This document shows positions 27,591-38,019 of a stretch of 55,844 nucleotides of DNA, piece by piece; the stretch's first letter is position 1; each line of letters opens with the position of its first letter. Source of the stretch: Actinokineospora iranica. Its GTDB lineage: Bacteria; Actinomycetota; Actinomycetes; Mycobacteriales; Pseudonocardiaceae. Location: positions 1-55,844 of the forward strand of contig NZ_FMZZ01000011.1 in the NCBI RefSeq assembly GCF_900101685.1, in the 5' to 3' direction. The notes below the pieces were generated by a model that was given only the letters and a program-made list of their open reading frames with translations, searched no databases and was not told where the DNA came from. Made by a program: the position numbers and the translations under genes.

Positions 27591-28906
27591 GCGTTCTCGC
27601 TGTCGGGATGTCGCACCGCACCGCGGAGGTGCGGGTCCTCGAACGCGTCACCGTCTCGGCCGTCGACGTGCCCAAGGTCCTGCACGACCTGCTGGCGTGC
27701 GCCAACGTCTCCGAAGCCGTGTTGGTCACCACGTGCAACCGGGTCGAGGTCTACGCGGTCGTCGAGGCGTTCCACGCGGGGCTGGCCGACATCGTCGGCG
27801 TGCTCGCGCGGCACTCCGGTGAGGACGTCTCCGCCCTCTACGACCACCTCTACGTGCATTACGCCGCCGCCGCGGCCCAGCACCTGTTCACCGTCGCCGC
27901 TGGCCTGGACTCCATGGTCGTCGGCGAGTCGCAGATCCTCGGCCAGGTCCGGCTGGCCTACGGCGCCGCCCGCGAGGCGGGCACCGTGGGCCGCACCCTG
28001 CACGAGCTGGTGCAGCAGGCGCTGCGCATCGGCAAGCGGGTGCACACCGACACCGGCCTGGACCAGGCGGGCGGCTCGGTCGTGTCCGAGGCGCTGGCCG
28101 ACGTGGAGGAAGCCCTCGGCGGGCTCGCTGGCCGCACGGCGCTGATCGTGGGCGCCGGGTCGATGGGCGGCTTGGCCGCGGCCGCGCTGCGCCGGGCCGC
28201 GATCGGCGAGGTCGTCGTCGCCAACCGCTCCCAGGGCAACGGCGAGCGCCTGGCCGCGTCGCTGCGCGAGCAGGGCGTGCCCGCGGCCGCCGTCGCGCTC
28301 GACGGCCTGCGGGAGCGGATCGCCGACGCCGACGTCGTGATCTCCTGCACCGGCGCGGTGGGCGCGGTCGTGCGGGTCGACGCGGTCACCGCCCGGCCTG
28401 CCGACCGGCCGCTGGTCATCTGCGACCTCGGCCTGCCGCGCGACGTCGAGGACGGCGTCGCCGGCATCGCGGGCGTGCGCGTGGTCGACCTGGAAAGCCT
28501 CCAGCGCAGGCTCGCCGAGGCGCCCAGCGGCATCGACACCCGCCGCGCGGGCGAGATCGTCGCCGAGGAGGTGCGCGCCTACCTGGCCGCGCAGCGCTCC
28601 GCCGAGGTCACCCCGACCGTCACGGCGCTGCGCAAGCGGGCCGCCGAGGTGGTCGACGCCGAGCTGCTGCGGCTGGACGCCCGGCTGCCCGAGCTGGACG
28701 ACCCGGTCCGCGCCGAGCTGGCCCGCACGGTCCGCCGCGTGGTCGACAAGCTGCTGCACACCCCGACGGTCCGGGTCAAGGAACTCGCCTCCGGCCCCGC
28801 GGGCACGGGCTACGCCGAGGCGCTGCGCGAGCTGTTCCAGCTCGACCCGCAGGCGCCCGCCGCCGTGGCCGCCCCCTTCGAGACGCCCGTGGACGGTGGT
28901 CGCTGA
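27587..28906 (+). CDS. hemA: glutamyl-tRNA reductase
   Basis: A 439-residue HemA. The N-terminus [19 protein letters not shown] and catalytic Cys50 in [26 protein letters not shown], the NADPH domain [19 protein letters not shown] and the C-terminal dimerisation helices are all recognisable. It reduces glutamyl-tRNA to glutamate-1-semialdehyde, the first step of C5 haem synthesis. It overlaps rex by four bases and hemC by one. Confidence 0.96.
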   Translation: MSVLAVGMSHRTAEVRVLERVTVSAVDVPKVLHDLLACANVSEAVLVTTCNRVEVYAVVEAFHAGLADIVGVLARHSGEDVSALYDHLYVHYAAAAAQHLFTVAAGLDSMVVGESQILGQVRLAYGAAREAGTVGRTLHELVQQALRIGKRVHTDTGLDQAGGSVVSEALADVEEALGGLAGRTALIVGAGSMGGLAAAALRRAAIGEVVVANRSQGNGERLAASLREQGVPAAAVALDGLRERIADADVVISCTGAVGAVVRVDAVTARPADRPLVICDLGLPRDVEDGVAGIAGVRVVDLESLQRRLAEAPSGIDTRRAGEIVAEEVRAYLAAQRSAEVTPTVTALRKRAAEVVDAELLRLDARLPELDDPVRAELARTVRRVVDKLLHTPTVRVKELASGPAGTGYAEALRELFQLDPQAPAAVAAPFETPVDGGR

Positions 28907-29865
28907 TGGAACGCGTGATCAGAATCGGCACGCGCGGCAGCGCGCTCGCCCTGGCGCAGACCGGCACGGTCGCCGACGCGCTGGAGAAAGCGGGCGCGAA
29001 GACCGAGATCGTCGTCGTGTCCACCCCCGGCGACCGCTCGTCCGCCCCGATCGCCGAGATCGGGATCGGCGTGTTCACCTCCGCTCTGCGCGACGCGCTC
29101 GCCGACGGCACGGTCGACGTGGCCGTGCACTCGTACAAGGACCTGCCGACCGCCCCTGACCCGCGGCTCTCGCTCGCCGGTGTGCCGCCGCGCGAGGACC
29201 CGCGCGACGCGCTGGTCGCCCGCGACGGGCTGACGCTGGGCGAGCTGCCGCCGGGCGCGCGCATCGGCACCGGCTCGCCGCGCCGCGCCGCGCAGCTGCA
29301 CGCGCTGGGCTTCGGCCACGAGATCGTGCCCATCCGGGGCAACGTGGACACCCGGATCAAGATGGTGCGCGAAGGCGAGGTCGACGCGGTCGTGCTCGCC
29401 CGCGCGGGCCTGGCCCGGCTGGGCAGGCTCGACGAGATCACCGAGACCCTGGACCCGATCCAGATGCTGCCCGCGCCTGCGCAGGGGGCCCTGGCGATCG
29501 AGTGCCGGGTGAACGACGTCGACGTCGAGCACCTACTCCAGTCCACTGTAGACGATGAAGCCACCCGGGCCGCTGTGGCCGCTGAGCGCGCCATGCTGGC
29601 CGCGCTCGAAGCGGGCTGCAGCGCGCCGGTTGGCGCATTGGCCGATGTCGTGGAAGACCTCGACAGCGACGACCAGGTGGTCTACCGCCTGTCGCTGCGC
29701 GGGGTAGCCGCCGCGTACCTGGCCGACGGCGACCCCACCGGGCCCGTCGAGATCATGCGCGCCTCGGCCACCGGTGACCTGACCGCAGGAGAGCAGCTCG
29801 GTCGTGCGCTGGCCGCCGAGCTGCTGGAACTCGGGGCCGGGGTGCTCTCCGGTCCCGAGGCGTAG
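28906..29865 (+). CDS. hemC: hydroxymethylbilane synthase
   Basis: A 319-residue porphobilinogen deaminase. [14 protein letters not shown], the arginine-rich [28 protein letters not shown] and [13 protein letters not shown] are family signatures. Cys238 in [12 protein letters not shown] carries the dipyrromethane cofactor. It polymerises four porphobilinogens to hydroxymethylbilane. Its ATG overlaps the hemA stop. Confidence 0.96.
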   Translation: MERVIRIGTRGSALALAQTGTVADALEKAGAKTEIVVVSTPGDRSSAPIAEIGIGVFTSALRDALADGTVDVAVHSYKDLPTAPDPRLSLAGVPPREDPRDALVARDGLTLGELPPGARIGTGSPRRAAQLHALGFGHEIVPIRGNVDTRIKMVREGEVDAVVLARAGLARLGRLDEITETLDPIQMLPAPAQGALAIECRVNDVDVEHLLQSTVDDEATRAAVAAERAMLAALEAGCSAPVGALADVVEDLDSDDQVVYRLSLRGVAAAYLADGDPTGPVEIMRASATGDLTAGEQLGRALAAELLELGAGVLSGPEA

Positions 29866-29886
29866 TTGATGAGGAAGTGGCCTGAC

Positions 29887-31419
29887 ATGACCACCCGTGC
29901 ACGCAAGTCCCCCGGTCGCGTCGCCTTCGTGGGTTCCGGCCCCGGCGACGCCGGGCTGCTCACCGTTCGAGCCAAAGAGCTGCTCGAACGCGCGGAGCTC
30001 GTGGTTACCGACCCGGACGTGCCCTCCGGGGTGCTGGCGTTCGCCTGCCCCGGTGCCGAAGTCCGCCCCGCCGTGGGGCAACCAGCCGACGTCGCCAAGG
30101 ACCTCGCGGGCGAGGCCAAGGCAGGCCGCGTCGTCGTGCGACTGGTCGCGGGCGATCCGCTGACGCATTCAGCGGTCGTCGCCGAGGCGCAAGCCGTCGC
30201 GCGGACCAGCGCGGTGTTCGACGTGGTGCCCGGCGTCTCCGCCGCCACCGCCGTCCCCGCCTACGCGGGCATCGCGCTCGGCTCCACGCACACCGAGGTC
30301 GACGTGCGCGGCGACATCGACTGGGCGGGCCTGGCTGGCGTGCCCGGCCCGATCGTGCTGCACGCCAGCGCCAGCCACCTCGCCGAGGCGGCGTCGTCGC
30401 TGGTCGAGCACGGCATCGCGGCGCAGACCCCGGTCGCGGTGACCGCCGACGGCACCGGCTCCAGCCAGCGCACCATCGACACCACGCTGGCCTCGCTGGC
30501 CGCCGACGCTGGCGAGATCTCCGGGCACCTGGTGGTGACCGTGGGCGCGGCCGTGTCGCAGCGCTCGAAGCTGTCCTGGTGGGAGTCGCGCGCGCTCTAC
30601 GGGTGGCGCGTGCTGGTGCCGCGCACCAAGGACCAGGCTGGCGAGATGAGCGAGCGCCTGCACCTGCACGGGGCCATCCCCTCGGAGGTGCCGACGATCT
30701 CCGTCGAGCCGCCGCGCAGCCCGGCGCAGATGGAGCGCTCGGTCAAGGGCCTGGTCGACGGCCGCTACCAGTGGGTGATCTTCACCTCGACCAACGCCGT
30801 GCGCGCGGTCTGGGAGAAGTTCGCCGAGTTCGGCCTCGACGCCCGCGCGTTCTCCGGCGTCAAGATCGCCTGCGTCGGCGAGGCCACCGCGGCGAAGGTG
30901 CGCTCGTTCGGCATCAACCCGGAGCTGGTGCCATCGGGCGAGCAGTCCAGCGAGGGCCTGCTGGCCGACTTCCCGCCGTACGACGACATCCTCGACCCGG
31001 TGGAGCGGGTGCTGCTGCCGCGCGCGGACATCGCCACCGAGACCCTGGCCGCCGGTCTGCGCGACCGCGGCTGGGAGATCGATGACGTGACCGCGTACCG
31101 CACCGTCCGCGCCGCGCCGCCGCCCGCCGAGACCCGCGAGATGATCAAGACCGGCGGGTTCGACGCGGTGTGCTTCACCTCGTCGTCCACTGTGCGGAAC
31201 CTGGTCGGCATCGCGGGCAAGCCGCACGCGCGGACCCTGGTGGCCTGTATCGGCCCCAAGACCGCGGAGACCGCCCGGGAGTTCGGCCTGCGGGTCGACG
31301 TCCAGCCCGAGCACGCCACCGTGCCCGCCCTGGTCGACGCGCTCGCCGAGCACGCGGCGCGGCTGCGCGCGGAGGGCGCACTGCCGCCGCCGCGCAAGAC
31401 CAAGCGCGCGAGGCGCTAG
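29887..31419 (+). CDS. hemD: uroporphyrinogen-III synthase fused to a methyltransferase-like domain
   Basis: A 510-residue fusion. The N-terminal half ([50 protein letters not shown]) resembles uroporphyrinogen-III C-methyltransferase (CobA). The C-terminal half, from about residue 240 ([41 protein letters not shown]), is HemD. Several CobA motifs are altered (LVAGDPL in place of KGGDPF), so methyl transfer may be reduced or lost. GAGGAAG at 29871-29877 favours ATG 29887; ATG 29869 is also in frame. Confidence 0.88.
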   Translation: MTTRARKSPGRVAFVGSGPGDAGLLTVRAKELLERAELVVTDPDVPSGVLAFACPGAEVRPAVGQPADVAKDLAGEAKAGRVVVRLVAGDPLTHSAVVAEAQAVARTSAVFDVVPGVSAATAVPAYAGIALGSTHTEVDVRGDIDWAGLAGVPGPIVLHASASHLAEAASSLVEHGIAAQTPVAVTADGTGSSQRTIDTTLASLAADAGEISGHLVVTVGAAVSQRSKLSWWESRALYGWRVLVPRTKDQAGEMSERLHLHGAIPSEVPTISVEPPRSPAQMERSVKGLVDGRYQWVIFTSTNAVRAVWEKFAEFGLDARAFSGVKIACVGEATAAKVRSFGINPELVPSGEQSSEGLLADFPPYDDILDPVERVLLPRADIATETLAAGLRDRGWEIDDVTAYRTVRAAPPPAETREMIKTGGFDAVCFTSSSTVRNLVGIAGKPHARTLVACIGPKTAETAREFGLRVDVQPEHATVPALVDALAEHAARLRAEGALPPPRKTKRARR

Positions 31420-31425
31420 TACCAC

Positions 31426-31466
31426 CCGCGGGCGGTGTGCAGGGGGCACGCCGCCCGCGGCTTTTT
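31426..31466 (+). terminator. hairpin with T-run between hemD and hemB
   Basis: Arms 31426-31440 and 31446-31460 pair over 15 bases with one G-U, around a five-base loop, and are followed by CTTTTT. This is a textbook intrinsic terminator, yet hemB follows in the same direction only 21 bases past its right arm, with GGGAGG at 31467-31472 right after the T-run. It may attenuate hemB. Confidence 0.85.
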
Positions 31467-31480
31467 GGGGAGGTCTGAAG

Positions 31481-32458
31481 ATGTTTCCGAACCACCGGCC
31501 ACGCAGGCTGCGCCGCACCCCGGCGCTGCGGCGCATGGTCTCCGAGACCGCCGTCGAGCCCCGGCAGCTAGTGCTGCCGATGTTCGTCAAGGAGGGCGCG
31601 ACCGAGCCGACGCCCATCGGCAGTATGCCCGGGGTCGTCCAGCACACCCGCGACACGCTGCGCAAGGCCGCCGTCGAAGCGGTGCGCGCCGGGGTCGGCG
31701 GGATCATGCTCTTCGGCGTCCCCGAGACCCGTGACGCGGTGGGCTCCGGCGGCGTCGACCCGGACGGTGTCCTCAACGTCGCGCTGCGCGACCTGCGGGC
31801 CGAGTTGGGCGACGAGACGGTGCTGATGGCCGATCTGTGCCTGGACGAGTTCACCGACCACGGCCACTGCGGTGTCCTCGACGCGCACGGCGAAGTCGAC
31901 AACGACGCCACCCTCGCCGTCTACGCCGACATGGCCCTGGCCCAGGCCGAGGCGGGCGCGCACCTGCTCGGCCCCAGCGGCATGATGGACGGCCAGGTCG
32001 GCGTTATCCGCGAGGCGTTGGACACCGCGGGCCACCACGATATCGGCCTCTTGGCGTACTCGGCAAAGTTCGCCTCCGCCCTGTTCGGCCCTTTCCGTGA
32101 GGCCGTTGACTCGCAGCTAACCGGCGACCGTAAGACCTACCAGCAGGACCCGGCCAACGCCCGTGAGGCGCTGCGGGAGGTCACACTCGACCTCACCGAG
32201 GGCGCAGACCTGGTCATGGTCAAGCCCGCCTTGGCCTACCTCGACGTCATCCGCGCCGTCCGCGAGCTTTCCGACGTCCCGGTAGCCGCTTACCAGGTCT
32301 CCGGTGAGTACGCGATGGTCGAGGCCGCCGCCGCCAACGGCTGGCTAGACCGCAGGCGCACCGTCCTGGAGACCCTGACCTCGATCCGCCGCGCGGGCGC
32401 CGATGTGATCTTGACCTACTGGGCGGCCGAGGCCGCGGGCTGGCTGCGCGAGCACTGA
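31481..32458 (+). CDS. hemB: delta-aminolevulinic acid dehydratase
   Basis: A 325-residue Hem[32 protein letters not shown] (metal-site region), SDMMDG-like [33 protein letters not shown] and [15 protein letters not shown] (Schiff-base lysine) are all present. It condenses two aminolevulinates to porphobilinogen. The metal site has the mixed CLDEF..HGHCG pattern usual in actinobacteria. Its own GGGAGG lies just after the hairpin. Confidence 0.96.
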   Translation: MFPNHRPRRLRRTPALRRMVSETAVEPRQLVLPMFVKEGATEPTPIGSMPGVVQHTRDTLRKAAVEAVRAGVGGIMLFGVPETRDAVGSGGVDPDGVLNVALRDLRAELGDETVLMADLCLDEFTDHGHCGVLDAHGEVDNDATLAVYADMALAQAEAGAHLLGPSGMMDGQVGVIREALDTAGHHDIGLLAYSAKFASALFGPFREAVDSQLTGDRKTYQQDPANAREALREVTLDLTEGADLVMVKPALAYLDVIRAVRELSDVPVAAYQVSGEYAMVEAAAANGWLDRRRTVLETLTSIRRAGADVILTYWAAEAAGWLREH

Positions 32459-32492
32459 CACCGGCCCGGAACCCGGCAGGTATGTTCGGGCC

Positions 32493-33008
32493 GTGAGCAC
32501 ACCAGACGAATCGGACCCCGCGCCGCGGGACGAGCCGGTCATGCCGACCGCGGCCGAGGCAGCGGACTCGGGCCACGCCCGGACGGACGCGCCGCGGGTC
32601 GTGCGGGTCGCGTTCTGGGTCTGGGTCAGCGCGGGGCTGATCGGCCTGATCGGCTCGATCCTCTTCTTCATCTTGCGCGAAGAGTGGGCCGAGAACCAGA
32701 AGCGCGTGACGCCCGAGATGAAGTCGGTCGACGTCATGCAGGTCGCGGTGGGCCTGTCCTGGTGGCTGCTGCTGGGCTCGCTGATGTTCCTGGGGCTCTT
32801 CCTGCTGCTGGCCCACCACGCGCGCCGCGGCGCGCGCAAGGCCCGGACGCTGCTGCTGGTCGTGGGCGTGATCGCCTGCCTGTTCGAGTACTCGTTCGGC
32901 CGGGTCACGATCTACGGGCTGATCAGCGCGCTGCTGGTGATCGTCGGGCTGGGGATGCTCTACATGCCCACGGCGCGGCGGTTCTTCGCCGAGAGCGACG
33001 AACGGTGA
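32493..33008 (+). CDS. four-helix membrane protein
   Basis: A 171-residue protein with an acidic N-terminal tail and four membrane helices, the first starting FWVWVSAGLIGLIGSILFFI, ending YMPTARRFFAESDER. It resembles the protein at 33513 in layout and motif order (see findings). Function unknown. It overlaps the next gene by GTGA. Confidence 0.75.
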   Translation: MSTPDESDPAPRDEPVMPTAAEAADSGHARTDAPRVVRVAFWVWVSAGLIGLIGSILFFILREEWAENQKRVTPEMKSVDVMQVAVGLSWWLLLGSLMFLGLFLLLAHHARRGARKARTLLLVVGVIACLFEYSFGRVTIYGLISALLVIVGLGMLYMPTARRFFAESDER

Positions 33009-33454
33009 GCGGGCAGCCCGAAGCGCCCATCCACTACCTGGAGCCCGGTTCGAGTTGGTGGCCGGTGCTGTGGGGGCCGCTGTTCTCCGCTGTCGGCGCG
33101 GGCCTGGAAGCCACTACCGGTGTGGTGCACGGCCTTACCTGGGTGCTGGTAGGCGCGCTGCTGACGCTGATGACCGCGGGCTGGGTGAACGCTCGGCGAA
33201 AGGTCTGCGCGGTCACGTTGACCGCCACCTCGCTGCGCCAGGGGCGGGAAGTGCTGCCGGTCGGGCGCATCGCCAAGGTCACCGGTGTCGAGGCCCCCGC
33301 GGGCGCGAAACCGCTCGGCGGCGGTTTCACCGTGCCGCGCAAGACGACCGAGGTGCCGGTGGAACTGGATGACGGGTCGGTGGTGCTGGCCTGGGCGCGG
33401 TACCCGGAGGACCTGACCGAGGCGCTGAAGCCACTGGTCGAGCGGAAATCGTGA
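33005..33454 (+). CDS. DUF3093-like membrane protein
   Basis: A 149-residue protein: YLEPGSSWWPVLWGPLFSAV, two membrane helices, then a soluble part with VTLTATSLRQGREVLPVGRI and VELDDGSVVLAWARYPEDL. This resembles DUF3093-type proteins as I recall them, and Rv0513 holds this place in mycobacteria. The GTG at 33005 overlaps the previous stop. Function unknown. Confidence 0.65.
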   Translation: MSGQPEAPIHYLEPGSSWWPVLWGPLFSAVGAGLEATTGVVHGLTWVLVGALLTLMTAGWVNARRKVCAVTLTATSLRQGREVLPVGRIAKVTGVEAPAGAKPLGGGFTVPRKTTEVPVELDDGSVVLAWARYPEDLTEALKPLVERKS

Positions 33455-33512
33455 TCGTCGATGTCGCCAAGTCGCTGTGCACCGGGCCAGGCAAGCTAAT
33501 AGTTTCTCAGTT

Positions 33513-34070
33513 ATGACAACGAGTGGACCCGGCCCCCAACCCAACGACCCCTACGAGCCGTTTCCGACCGCGCCGCCGGTCGACCCGCGATCCCTGCCGC
33601 AGACGCCCGCCCGCCCCAAGCAGGTCGACACCGCCTTCACCCTGTGGATGGTCAGCGCAGGACTGAGCCTGCTCGGGTTCGTCCTCACCCTCGTGTTCGG
33701 CCAGGACGCGACGCGCGAGGCGGCCAGGAAATCGTTCGAGGACACGGGCAGGCCCTTCACCGAGGCCGATGTCGACACCGCGGTCACTGCCGCGCTCATT
33801 TTCACCGGATTTTTCGCGCTCCTGTTCTTCGGCCTCTACCTGCTGTTCGCGTTCAAGATGCGCGCTGGCCGCAACTGGGCGCGGCTGACCCTGGCGATCC
33901 TGGGCGGCCTCGGCCTGCTCTACGCCCTCTACGGCCTGGCCGCGGGCGGGCAGGGCGCGCTCGAAACGGTGGTCGGCATCGTGCAGATCGCCCTGGTCGG
34001 CACCGCGATCTACCTCATGTACACCAAGGAGTCCTCCGCGTACTTCGACGCGGCCAAGCGCGCCAGCTGA
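33513..34070 (+). CDS. four-helix membrane protein, related to the one at 32493
   Basis: A 185-residue protein. A Pro-rich tail of about 45 residues is followed by FTLWMVSAGLSLLGFVLTLV, an acidic loop, FKMRAGRNWARLTLAILGG and a final ALVGTAIYLMYTKESSAYF. The helix order and the aromatic/charged ending are shared with the 32493 protein, so they may be paralogues. No function is known to me. Confidence 0.75.
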   Translation: MTTSGPGPQPNDPYEPFPTAPPVDPRSLPQTPARPKQVDTAFTLWMVSAGLSLLGFVLTLVFGQDATREAARKSFEDTGRPFTEADVDTAVTAALIFTGFFALLFFGLYLLFAFKMRAGRNWARLTLAILGGLGLLYALYGLAAGGQGALETVVGIVQIALVGTAIYLMYTKESSAYFDAAKRAS

Positions 34071-34164
34071 CCGCGTCCGACGGCGGGCGGGGCGGTTCGG
34101 GACGCGCGAACGACCGTTAAGTACACCTCGTAACACGGGTGTCTCCGGGGACTACATAGTTCGC

Positions 34165-34587
34165 ATGACCGCCTCCCCGCCCGATTCGCCCCGTTCCAGA
34201 CCCGGTGCGGTGACCGGAGCCTGCTACGGCTCGCTGGCCGCCGCCGCGCTCGCGGGCGCCCTGCTGTTCCTGTCCGACCGGCCCCTGGGCTATCTGGGGT
34301 TCGGCGCGGGCCTGTCCGCCGTCGTCGCACTCGTCCTCGCCCTGCCGCTGCGCGCGGGGCAGGCCTGGGCCCGCTACGCGTTCCTGGTCACCGCCCCGGT
34401 CGGGGCGCTGTGCGCGCCCGCCGCGGCCAACGCGCTCTGCCACGGCGCCGCCGCCTACGTCGGCGCGCTGCTGATCACGCTCTGGGTCGCCGTGGTCGTC
34501 CTGCTGCTGCGGGTCGACGTCCGGGAGCACTTCGCCGACCCGGGCCGGCCCGGCGCGGCCACCGCGCCCAGGGCGACCGAGCCATGA
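34165..34587 (+). CDS. membrane protein
   Basis: A 140-residue protein with four predicted helices. LPLRAGQAWARYAFLVTAPV echoes the MRAGRNWARLTLAI of the 33513 protein, and it ends VVVLLLRVDVREHFADPG, so this is probably a third, more distant member of the same group. Function unknown. Confidence 0.65.
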   Translation: MTASPPDSPRSRPGAVTGACYGSLAAAALAGALLFLSDRPLGYLGFGAGLSAVVALVLALPLRAGQAWARYAFLVTAPVGALCAPAAANALCHGAAAYVGALLITLWVAVVVLLLRVDVREHFADPGRPGAATAPRATEP

Positions 34588-34600
34588 GAGGCTGACCGAC

Positions 34601-34927
34601 GTGACAGCAGCGGGGACGAGCGAGCCCGAGGCCCCTGACCTGGCCTGGCCGGTGGGCACGGCAGGCCTCAACGAGCCGAAGCGGGCGCTGGTCGCGGCTG
34701 CCGAACTGGTCGCCGCGGCCCTGCTGGTGTGGCTCGCGGTGTGGCTGTGGTCGCGCGGAACGGTGCCGCTGACCCCGATCGCCGAGCGCCCCGACCTCGC
34801 CTTCGAACGCTACGAGGGCAACTGGATCGGCGCTGCGGTCGCCGCGGGCACCCTCGCGCTGGTCGTCGTCCTCGACGCCGTGCGGCAGGTCACGCTGGCC
34901 GTGCGGGCCCGCTCCCGGCGTACGTGA
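34601..34927 (+). CDS. two-helix membrane protein
   Basis: A 108-residue protein with helices LVAAAELVAAALLVWLAVWL and WIGAAVAAGTLALVVVLDAV separated by a short outside loop, and a basic C-terminus (RARSRRT). It begins 14 bases after the previous gene. Function unknown. Confidence 0.65.
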   Translation: MTAAGTSEPEAPDLAWPVGTAGLNEPKRALVAAAELVAAALLVWLAVWLWSRGTVPLTPIAERPDLAFERYEGNWIGAAVAAGTLALVVVLDAVRQVTLAVRARSRRT

Positions 34928-34963
34928 GCGCGGACACTCGACCTGATTTGGGAGACTGGCCCC

Positions 34964-36283
34964 GTGGAAGCTGAGACCCAGGCGCACGTGCGCGGTTCGG
35001 CCACGCTGTTCGACCGCGCGAAGGCGGTCACCCCGGGCGGGGTGAACTCCCCGGTGCGGGCGTTCTCCGCGGTGGGCGGCATCCCCCGGTTCATGGTCCG
35101 CGGCCAGGGCCCGCACCTGTGGGACGCCGACGGCAACCGCTACGTCGACCTGGTCTCGTCGTGGGGCCCGATGATCCTCGGGCACGCGCACCCGGCCGTG
35201 GTCGAGGCGGTGCGCGCCGCGGCGGGCAACGGGCTGTCGTTCGGGACGCCGACGGCGGGGGAGATCGACCTCGCCGAGGAGATCATCGGCCGGGTCGCCC
35301 CGGTCAACCAGGTCCGGCTGGTCAACTCCGGCACCGAGGCCACGATGAGCGCGATCCGGCTGGCCCGCGGCTTCACCGGCCGCACCCGGATCGTGAAGTT
35401 CGCTGGCTGCTACCACGGCCACGTCGACGCGCTGCTCGCCGAGGCGGGCTCCGGCGTGGCGACCCTGGGCCTGCCCACGACGCCGGGCGTCACCGGCGCG
35501 CAGGCCGAAGACACCATCGTGCTGCCCTACAACGACATCGACGCGGTCCGCGCCGCCTTCGCCGAGCACGGCCAGACGATCGCCGCGGTGATCACCGAGG
35601 CCGCCGCGGGCAACATGGGCGCGATCGCCCCGGTCCCCGGCTTCAACGAGGGCCTGCGCGAGCTCACCTCCGCCAACGGCGCGCTGCTGATCATGGACGA
35701 GGTGATGACCGGCTTCCGCGTCTCCGCGGCGGGCTGGTTCGGCATCGAGGGCGTCGTCGCCGACCTCTACACCTTCGGCAAGGTCATGTCCGGCGGCCTG
35801 CCCGCCGCCGCGTTCGGCGGGCGCACGGAGATCATGGCCGCGCTCGCCCCGTCCGGCCCGGTCTACCAGGCGGGCACCCTGTCCGGGAACCCGGTCGCGG
35901 TCGCCGCGGGCCTGGCCACGCTGCGCGCAGCCGACGAGACTGTCTACCGCGCCCTGGACGCCAACGCGACCCAGCTCGGCGCGCTGCTCACCACCGCGCT
36001 GACCGAGGCGGGCGTGCCGCACCGGGTGCAGTTCGCGGGCAACCTGGTCAGCGTCTTCTTCACCGAAGACCCCGTGGTCGACTACGCGGGCGCCAAGGCC
36101 GCGCAGACCTGGCGGTTCCCGCCGTTCTTCCACGCCCTGCTCGACCGCGGCGTCTACGCCCCGCCCAGCGCCTTCGAGGCATGGTTCGTCAACGCCGTCC
36201 TCGACGACGACGCGTTCACCCAGATCGCCGAGGCCCTCCCGCACGCGGCGGCAGCGGCGGCGGCGGCGAAGGAGCCAGCGTGA
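34964..36283 (+). CDS. hemL: glutamate-1-semialdehyde 2,1-aminomutase
   Basis: A 439-residue PLP-dependent aminomutase. Motifs include [48 protein letters not shown], and Lys273 in [19 protein letters not shown] for the cofactor. It converts glutamate-1-semialdehyde to aminolevulinate. It completes the C5 pathway with hemA, hemC, hemD and hemB just upstream. Its stop overlaps the next start (GTGA). Confidence 0.96.
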   Translation: MEAETQAHVRGSATLFDRAKAVTPGGVNSPVRAFSAVGGIPRFMVRGQGPHLWDADGNRYVDLVSSWGPMILGHAHPAVVEAVRAAAGNGLSFGTPTAGEIDLAEEIIGRVAPVNQVRLVNSGTEATMSAIRLARGFTGRTRIVKFAGCYHGHVDALLAEAGSGVATLGLPTTPGVTGAQAEDTIVLPYNDIDAVRAAFAEHGQTIAAVITEAAAGNMGAIAPVPGFNEGLRELTSANGALLIMDEVMTGFRVSAAGWFGIEGVVADLYTFGKVMSGGLPAAAFGGRTEIMAALAPSGPVYQAGTLSGNPVAVAAGLATLRAADETVYRALDANATQLGALLTTALTEAGVPHRVQFAGNLVSVFFTEDPVVDYAGAKAAQTWRFPPFFHALLDRGVYAPPSAFEAWFVNAVLDDDAFTQIAEALPHAAAAAAAAKEPA

Positions 36284-36909
36284 GCAAGACCGTCGTCCAC
36301 CTGCTGCGCCACGGCGAAGTCCACAACCCCACCGGCGTCCTCTACGGCAGGCTCCCCAACTTCCGCCTGTCCGAGACCGGCAAACGCCAGGCCCTCACCG
36401 TCGCCGAGCACCTGAGCGACCGCGACATCACCCACGTCGTGGCGTCCCCCCTGCAACGCGCGCAGGAGACCGCGGCCCCCATCGCGGGCTCCCACCGCCT
36501 GGAGATCGCCACCGACGACCGCCTCATCGAGTCCGCCAACGTCTTCGAGGGCCAGAAGGTCTCGGTGGGCGACGGCGCGCTGCGCTCCCCCCGCAACTGG
36601 CCCCACCTGCGCAACCCGTTCACCCCGTCCTGGGGCGAGCCGTACCTGGAGATCGCGCACCGGATGCTCGGCGCCGTCCACCGCGCCCGCGAAGCGGCGG
36701 ACGGCCACGAAGCGGTGTGCGTGTCCCACCAGCTGCCGGTGTGGACCATCCGCCGCTACCTGGAGGGCAAACGCCTCTGGCACCACCCCGCCCGCCGCGA
36801 GTGCTCCCTGGCCTCCCTCACCAGCCTCGTCTTCGACGACGAGCAGCTGGTCGAGATCCGCTACTCGGAACCAGCGGGCTCCAGCGACCCCAGGAAGACG
36901 GGCGCGTGA
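36280..36909 (+). CDS. histidine phosphatase family protein
   Basis: A 209-residue protein with [20 protein letters not shown] (phospho-acceptor His), [12 protein letters not shown] and the second histidine in [18 protein letters not shown]. Members act as small-molecule phosphatases. The same gene lies between hemL and resA in mycobacteria (Rv0525). Substrate unknown. It overlaps both neighbours by GTGA. Confidence 0.9.
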   Translation: MSKTVVHLLRHGEVHNPTGVLYGRLPNFRLSETGKRQALTVAEHLSDRDITHVVASPLQRAQETAAPIAGSHRLEIATDDRLIESANVFEGQKVSVGDGALRSPRNWPHLRNPFTPSWGEPYLEIAHRMLGAVHRAREAADGHEAVCVSHQLPVWTIRRYLEGKRLWHHPARRECSLASLTSLVFDDEQLVEIRYSEPAGSSDPRKTGA

Positions 36910-37478
36910 CCATGCGCGCCCTCCTGGCAGCCATAGCGGCCCTCGCCTTGGCCCTGACCGGCTGCGCAACCGGAGAGAACACGAACAGCTCGGAGTTCGT
37001 CTTCGTCTCCCCAGGCGGCAAAACGGAAATCTTCTACGACGGCCCCGACCGCAAACCGCTCCCGGACCTCTCCGGCAGCGACCTGATGGACGACACCAAA
37101 CGCCTCTCCCTGACCGACTACCGAGGCAAGGTGGTAATCCTCAACGTCTGGGGCCAATGGTGCGCCCCCTGCCGCACCGAAGCCGCCCAACTCCAAAAAA
37201 TCCAAGAAACCTACCCCGACCGAGTCCAAGTCCTCGGCATCAACTTCCGCGACAACCAACGCGAAGTCCCCCAGGACTTCGTCCGCGACCGCGGCCTGAC
37301 CTACCCCTCCATCTACGACCCCTCCGGTCGCACCCTCTTGGTCCTCAAGGGCTACCCCCGCACGGTTGTCCCGGCCACCTTCGTCATAGACAAACAAGGC
37401 AACGTAGCCGCCGCCTACCTCCGCGAACTCCTGGTAGAGGACCTCACCCCGGTAATAGACCGCCTCTCAGCCGAGTAG
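36906..37478 (+). CDS. resA: ResA/TlpA-type thioredoxin lipoprotein
   Basis: A protein of 190 residues. LALALTGC is a lipobox. The thioredoxin domain has WCAPCRTEAAQL and the cis-Pro region YPRTVVPATFVIDKQGNVAAAY. It is the outside thiol-disulfide protein that keeps apocytochrome c haem-binding cysteines reduced, working with CcdA, ResB and CcsA. AGGAAG at 36892-36897 favours GTG 36906, with ATG 36912 close behind. Uncommonly, ccdA does not follow directly. Confidence 0.92.
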   Translation: MTMRALLAAIAALALALTGCATGENTNSSEFVFVSPGGKTEIFYDGPDRKPLPDLSGSDLMDDTKRLSLTDYRGKVVILNVWGQWCAPCRTEAAQLQKIQETYPDRVQVLGINFRDNQREVPQDFVRDRGLTYPSIYDPSGRTLLVLKGYPRTVVPATFVIDKQGNVAAAYLRELLVEDLTPVIDRLSAE

Positions 37479-37617
37479 CGATTGCCCGCCCCCGGGGATC
37501 ATGTTTGTGAGTAACGTCACTGGTCATTCGATCGGCAGTCAGCTCGTATGCGGACGGTTACCCTTCGTGCGGACAAGTCGACGTCGCAGTACGGCTGGAT
37601 GGCTGCTAGGAGGCGAA

Positions 37618-38019
37618 GTGGATCACGAGGGGACCGGGGGATACTCGACCTCGTCTGAGGCTTTTGATCGCTATGTAAATGAGACGGTCACTCCTGCCTT
37701 GGAGAATTTCGATCTTGTAGCAAGCAGGCTTTACTCTGATACCGGTGTTTCGTATACCCAAATGCTAGGGAAACCTCTGCTTGCGGGTGGTCATGAATTT
37801 ACTGACGCATGTCGGCGAATGCTGGACACCTTCTTTGATGTGCATGGTACGATGACTGAACGGCAGCAGAATCTAGTACACATTGTGAGCGATTTTCGCG
37901 ATAAACTGCTACAAACGAACGCTGCGTACATGCAGCAAGAGGCGGACGCCGCGCATTCGCTAACTCGTCTTGCCGGAGGTCTGGAAACGAGGTTGAACTC
38001 CGATGGCACCACCAGATAG
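37618..38019 (+). CDS. WXG100-size protein with type VII export-like motif
   Basis: A 133-residue, low-GC gene. AGGAGG at 37608-37613 precedes GTG 37618. The predicted structure is mostly helical: FDRYVNETVTPALENFDLVA and REFTDACRRML-like segments around a central turn, ending LLQTNAAYMQQEADAAHSL. YMQQE fits the YxxxD/E export motif of ESX substrates, but no W-x-G is present in the turn. Its length matches EsxA/PE-like partners. Function is unknown, and a T7SS link is inference. Confidence 0.6.
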   Translation: MDHEGTGGYSTSSEAFDRYVNETVTPALENFDLVASRLYSDTGVSYTQMLGKPLLAGGHEFTDACRRMLDTFFDVHGTMTERQQNLVHIVSDFRDKLLQTNAAYMQQEADAAHSLTRLAGGLETRLNSDGTTR

